From: Ophioderma brevispina
Taxonomy: Eukaryota > Echinodermata > Ophiuroidea > Amphilepidida > Ophiodermatidae
DNA: 64,000 nucleotides
NCBI GenBank assembly: GCA_023653785.1
Contig: JAMKCH010014301.1
Location: 26,705-90,704 of the forward strand
Direction of reading: 5' to 3'
Shown in pieces: positions 58,812 through 64,000 of the stretch. Numbering within the stretch: the stretch's first letter is position 1; each line of letters starts with the position of its first letter. Under the pieces are notes generated by a model. The model made no database searches. It had not been told where the DNA came from and saw nothing but the letters and a program-made list of their open reading frames with translations. The translations under genes were made by a program, and so were the position numbers.

Positions 58812-59719
58812 GAAAAACTGATAAGTATTTTAAAGAGACATGAGGACATTTCCAGAAAAAAAAGCGCACATTTTGTTTTTACGAACCCTGGTCTTTTTGT
58901 TGTTGCATATTGGAAATGCTTACCAATGTATTACATCACACTGGCGTGGAATAAGCTGAATACGCTGTTAGAATTATTCATTGATGATATGAATAAACTG
59001 AATGACCATCCATCATCGACACCATCAAAAGATTTACAATACTGAAGATGTCAACCAAAGCTGCCTCAGAGATTTCCTGAGGATGGCGCCCTTGTGTTTT
59101 GTTCTGCATGTAGCATAATGTTTGTCGACATCTGATTAACTGTGTGAAAAGATAAAACTTCAAATTGAGTCTTTCAGATAGAAAATCACAACCGGAACAA
59201 AATCAGGATCCGGAGGAGAAATTTTTGGTTATATACAGTAGGCCCCACCTGTGGTACTGTTAGAGTACATATAAATGGTTTGCACCAAGGGGGTTGAAGC
59301 CCATTCAAAACCAGTAAGTCAGTGCTGGGGCGCTGACATTTGAATTATTCACGGAATAATTATTAGTGTGGGTGCTTGTAACACACATAATGTACTTCGA
59401 TACAAACAATCCGGCAAAAACATCAGTGTGGATGTTGGGTGCGATGGGTTGGTGGTTAAATTTGTCATACCAATGGCCACACAAGAATGAAATGACACGT
59501 TCAGTAGCTTGTGATCTTGATTTAAATAAACCGCCTCAATGAATACATATTTTCACATAAGCGACGCCCCGAAGCACCCTAAGCGTGTGAGTATCTGAGA
59601 CCAATGATCCAGGTGCACTAGTATTACACCGGTCCACCTCTAACACATACATCAATTGTATCACTACCGATTAGTGTATATGCAAAGCGGCAAAAAAAAC
59701 CCCCCCCCCCCACAAAGGT
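58812..59719. other. Non-coding stretch
   Basis: Ends in a C run (59701-59710). Nothing else was recognised. Confidence 0.4.
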
Positions 59720-60092
59720 ATGTGGAAGAAGCGGAGGACAGCAATTGGCCCTTTGTTTTTTTCTATTCGTTGGGTACTCTATGCTTTCTATTGTGGTCGG
59801 CAAAACATGCGAGCCGATGAATTTCTAAAGAGACGTAAACGTTTTGCCTCTATATTCTATATAGAACAGAACCTATTTGATGTTTCCTACATCAAAACGA
59901 ATATCTGTTCATTCAAACTTTGGAGTCGGACCTTTAACCAGGAAGAAAGAGATAGAAGAAGCACATCGACTTCCAAAATCCGTTTTAATCTGCTTTATCG
60001 ACCTTCACCCGACACAAAAGGAACGGATTCAACAGCGACCCTTTGATCATAGCCCTCTACCGCATCGAGGATCGCGAGCAATCATTATGTAA
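59720..60092 (+). pseudogene. Possible LINE reverse transcriptase fragment
   Basis: The frame 59877-60092 contains KKEIEEAHRLPKSVLICFID, very like the RT segment of some LINEs in which (R)xxIEEAxRxxKxxxxCFIDFxKAFDS precedes the first catalytic Asp. Just after FID the frame loses the KAFDS core, and later residues (HRGSRAIIM) may echo the RxRGIPxxII stretch. A second frame, open over 59720-60046, overlaps it in part. Only one short motif supports the call, so it could be a small relic or coincidence. Confidence 0.4.
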
Positions 60093-60859
60093 ATTTTTTA
60101 AACGCATATGTTCTGAACACGTAAAAGTCTATTGCATATTCAACATGTTCCCGTTGTCTCCGGGTGTATTTGGTTGTTGTTTTCGCAAACACAATATTAT
60201 ATAGAAGTTAATGTACATCGGTATACGTTCAGCTAACTGCCCATTACTGCCCAGTGTGCAATAGGATGAACGTTTGAGTAAATGGCGGGGGGGGGGGGCG
60301 TTTTGGATTTTTCGTTAGGGCAACCATGCTCAGTTTCCTGGGTTCTGAAAGTGACCCCTAACGGGTTCCAAATTTCAGTTAAATTATACCCGGCCCTAAT
60401 TGGACCACTTTGGTGAATTACACCTAGTTTTCAGTGAAAATTACACCTAACGGTACAGCAGTATATCCCAGGTATAAACTCTCTTTTGAATTCCACTTAT
60501 AATGTATTATAAACAACTTTACTGTTTATGCAAAATATTTTTGGATTAAATTGTAATCAATAATTATTCCTGTACTGCATTATTTTACATAATTGTCCAT
60601 ATTGGTTTTGCTCTATGAATAACAAATAAAAATTGATTGAAGTAATTTGCAGTGAGGATTATACCCCTTGCGTGACCTGTTCGTTCAATACATGAAAAGA
60701 AGACATTTAAAATAGCCATATACAAGAAAAAATGAACACTTGTGCTGCTGCAAGAATGTACCACTAGGGTTATTTTGCTGATACGGTTTTAGGATATTTT
60801 GTTCCTATTTGTATCAATGACCAGTCACAATCACCACTGAATTTGTACCCCTATCGGGA
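60093..60859. other. Non-coding stretch
   Basis: A G run at 60286-60298 and ATTACACCTA repeated at 60418 and 60441 are the only notable items. Confidence 0.35.
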
Positions 60860-61550
60860 CTAGAACTGGATTATTGGTGAATTTGATACCCCTGTAGCGG
60901 TAGTCCCGCATGTGCATTTTCGGACGAGCATGGGTCCCGGCCAACTCCAAGAACCCCCCGGGCGTGTTATCGTTTCCATGTAAGCCCGCCATAATTTTGA
61001 GTAATTTACTTCGCAGGCAATTGGTCGCGTGCTGATTCGCTGATTCCCATGACCCGCATCTTTACGCAATGAAGAAACAACTACGAACTGCGAATTTTCG
61101 CGAGCGAGAAAATCATTAGGATTATCCTCGAAGGGCCACTTGAGAGATAGGACTAACAATTGCAATTTGGGGCTGCAGATAGATCGTTCAAAAGTCAAGT
61201 GGGGTTCGATTTGCTTCCTGTTTTACTCTCTTTTTCCCATGCTTTAACTGTTTCTGCCCCTCTTTACAGCCTCCCACCTGAACTCATGACATGAATAGTA
61301 CTGCACGCACATGAATGTGAATATCATTCTTTCCGGTAAAATGTGCATATTTAGTGACAATTTTTGTATAGTCGCATTTTGGCATGGAATCCTCCATGCG
61401 CTATGGTTTATAGCCCATTTTTGCCATGTTTCTTCTTCCTTCGTGGGCTCCATATGCCCTATGATATTGTCACGTTTTCTTTGCATCGTGCCTGATCTCA
61501 CTTACATTTTAAATCACCCACCGAATAATTCATCGGGTTTTATTGGATAA
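60860..61550. other. CpG-enriched patch with uncharacterised minus-strand frames
   Basis: CpG is frequent from 60890 to 61140 (for example TTCGCGAGCGAG). Minus-strand frames of 112 (60860-61198) and 85 codons (61244-61501) are open but show no domain, no clear splice sites and no repeat match. It may be a promoter-like CpG patch or a fragment of an unrecognised gene; I do not call a CDS. Confidence 0.3.
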
Positions 61551-63696
61551 AACTTAGCTCACGGATGCAGATGCATCTTTTATGTGGAACGAATTAGTAC
61601 TCCCTTGAGTCAGCAAGGGATGGGGATTAATCGATAATATTATCAAATATACAATTATAGTTTATATTTGCAATTTTGCAAACTTGAAGACCACATTTCA
61701 TTGTCAAATTGTTCATCGATGCAAACGTGTAATATAAGGGTAACCCCTGTGACCTATTTTCAAAAAGTAGGGGTAAAATTTCAAAATGTCAACGACAGGC
61801 GGCTAGTAAAAAAACTTGCCGCCGTTTCTGTCAAAAATGTGTTGGTTTGGCTTTGAAGCTTCCTATCTTTTCCAAAATTCGATATCTTTTATTTTCAAAA
61901 TGTAAATTCTTAAATTTCCTGAAGTAACAAGTGGTAGGAGACGCAAAGCTTTCATATTTTGCTCTAAATATGTATTAAGGACCCAAATTTCCTATGAAAT
62001 AGAAGACTGTGAGATTTATATGATTGAATTCAATACAGCGCATGGAAGTTTAAGATTTTGCTAAAGGCGACTCAGAGATTTCGATATTTTAAGTATTAAT
62101 TAAATATAGTCCACTGGAAATTAAAGATGGCTTAATTTGCAAAGTTTGAGATGAATCAGATTTTTTTTTTATGAAGTAAACTTGATGGCGGTATAACAGT
62201 TACCACGATTGTGTAAAATAAAATTCCGGAATACTTCAGTTGATTTTCTTTATGAGGACATCGATTTCAGCTTAGCTGTTTTCCATAGTGATTAGAATGT
62301 GGACAAGATTATGGTTATCCAACAATAAGATGTATTAGAAATTGAGGCCCGACACACCAAATAAACACAACAACTGGCGCAGAAAGCATCCAAGTTTCAG
62401 AGAAAATTATAACGCTTCTGTTTAACCGAAATACCGCCCCGTTTCACAATTGAATTTGGGTGAACAATGACTGGTCCTCTTTTAAATGACCTTATAGTAT
62501 TTTGTCACTTCTTGTTTATCTTGCTTGTTTTTATACGATATAGAAGGTCAAATATCAACCCACTCTATCTTCCTATTGATTAAATCTGAAGCAAAAATCA
62601 AATCTTAAACGCGAGTATTAATTAGTTTTTCAAAAGCAAGAATAATTACGTGGCTAAGTCTCGTAGTCAGTACAGAAAAATATGCGTAAAGGTGGCATCA
62701 TGCTTTGAGCAAATTAAAACAAAATACACCATTTGGATACCCACGAATTAGCGGTACACTAACAAATTGCTGCTGCTTAACTCTGCTAAGGTCGAACAGC
62801 AATATCCTATATGAAATTTTGTATCCTAATGCAAAAGGAAAATGAAGCAGGGGATTGAGTTGTCGTGCCGCTAGGATGAGCCGGGTATGTGATCTTTAGG
62901 AATTTCCTGATTTAGATTTTTTGCCAAAATCTCCGCATTTTTATTTTCAGCCCGAACTTTTCAAGCTTTTTTCATTGCTTTCAGGATATTCCCACAAACC
63001 CAATCACACACCCCTACAAAGTGCATCATCAGATATTTTTACCCCAGATGACCATGGACCATTTTAAGCCTACTCTTTTAAAAGTATTCTCCTAGACCTA
63101 GATATTGCAAACTATACCGTTCTTAATCCTCAGAACTAGATTCCCGTATGAAACGTTTACAAATTTGACCCCTGTTAATGATCCCCTTTCCTATGCTCAA
63201 TGATGCAAGAGTGGCCTCATCAAGATGTGGAAATCAGCAGGTCAATGTTGCTAGAAACCATCAAAATTAGATGCGGTCTTTGCAAGGGTCAATTGCAACC
63301 AACGTCTACGTCCACCGCTGCATAAGTTCCTGTTTTTTTGCTTATAACAATGCAATAAATCGAAGCAAAGTAGACATTGTGTATTTGTGATGTTAAAGTC
63401 TGTTAAAATGTTTAATGCCTGTTAAAGTAGTATTATTAACACAAGAGTCCTCTATCTCCTCCCTTAACACTAATATTATTAACATCAGGGCCCAATTTCA
63501 AAAAACAGATAAGAGTAATCTTCAGTGGACTTCAATCTTAGGTTCTTAAGGGTTGGCGTCAAAAATCAAAACTCTTGACTTTCGGTTTATGGCGGTTGGA
63601 ACCGTGTTAAATTGTTTGAAAACAATAGAAACCGGGGAAGAACGGACGAACGGTGGTTAAGTTTTGAAGCCACCCCTAACTCGATTTAAGTCAGAA
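61551..63696. other. Non-coding stretch
   Basis: No exon, repeat end or RNA gene was recognised. Confidence 0.35.
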
Positions 63697-64000
63697 TTAA
63701 AGGGGGATGGCCCGAATTGTTTATCTGAAAGTTTTCATCTTGATTGAATGACCTTTACCCCAAAACCCGATCTCTGAAGTTCCACGCTGATATTTCAATT
63801 TCGTTGATATGGGAAGCTAAAAATGTGATTTTTGTAAGCCCCATCAATACTGTGTAAAGAATATTGGCGACCAAAATAGGGCACGTTTTGCTCATAACAT
63901 ATAAACCAAAACATCCTTTTACCTAGGATTCCACATGGTAAATGAGAAATTGTAGCTTTCTTCTGATGGCATAATTTTAACCACTTCCGGTAAATCCGGG
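63697..64000 (+). repeat. Family B repeat, truncated by the window edge
   Basis: It starts TTAAAGGGGGATGGCCCGAA at a TTAA (63697-63700) and parallels 19858-20165 block by block (TTTTCATCTTGATTGAATGACC, GCTAAAAATGTGATTTTTGTAA, AAAATAGGGCACGTTTTGCTCA, CCACTTCCGGTAA). Identity is about 80 percent by eye. The 3' end lies outside. Confidence 0.7.

Noticed and set aside
60860..61501. Two minus-strand frames of 112 and 85 codons
   Set aside because: No domain, weak splice context; CpG-rich sequence lengthens chance frames. Described as a patch, not called as genes.
1..64000. tRNA, rRNA and CRISPR candidates
   Set aside because: No convincing tRNA B-box with cloverleaf partners, no rRNA-like block, and no regularly spaced short repeats with unique spacers were seen by eye; a tRNAscan-type or Rfam search would be the decisive test.

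Overview
This window looks like nuclear DNA of an invertebrate animal. It is AT-rich and almost free of long open frames, with spliced exon-like islands far apart and many transposon relics. A marine deuterostome (echinoderm, hemichordate or similar) is my best guess. It rests mainly on a Ty3/gypsy-class element with the unusual PR-IN-RT order described for Gmr1-like elements of deuterostomes. The species cannot be fixed from the sequence alone.

Host coding content is very small. The best candidates are a 90-bp internal exon (17333-17422) and a 3'-terminal exon ending in a stop (38701-38914), both + strand and possibly of one gene. A third possible exon lies at 58610-58807 (+). Weaker candidates are a duplicated minus-strand open frame (33305-33566 and 34677-34938) and a short frame at 27201-27416. 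None is assigned a function.

Layout: 0-4 kb holds an inverted-repeat element and three tandem copies of a ~0.95 kb unit. 4.9 kb has an 80-base poly(C) tract. 5-13 kb is non-coding with dispersed repeats. 13.5-16.1 kb holds three copies of a ~0.87 kb unit. 17-20 kb has the first exon and several short DNA transposons, including one nested inside another. 21.5-22.8 kb is a LINE endonuclease remnant running into GT-rich satellite. 23-29 kb is mostly non-coding, with a TTAA element and a foldback element. 29.9-31.6 kb is a decayed CR1/jockey-like LINE. 32.6-40.6 kb holds three local duplications, each with poly(T) between the copies, and the terminal exon. 41.1-42.1 kb is a near-palindrome with related reading frames on its two arms. 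44.3-55.8 kb is a nest: a duplicated jockey-like LINE, a MITE inside the LINE, and a 6.5-kb LTR retrotransposon splitting the second LINE copy. 56-58 kb is a foldback element with ~300-bp arms. 58-64 kb holds a possible exon, a short RT-like fragment and another TTAA-end repeat cut by the window edge.

The genes do not form a pathway; most of the window is a record of repeated transposition and local duplication. Several repeat copies differ mainly by one-base indels, so some frameshifts may be uncorrected sequencing or assembly errors rather than true decay. I found no convincing tRNA, rRNA or CRISPR array. The most notable item is the Gmr1-like element, with its tRNA-Pro-like primer site, SCAN-like gag region and deleted RT, sitting inside a LINE.
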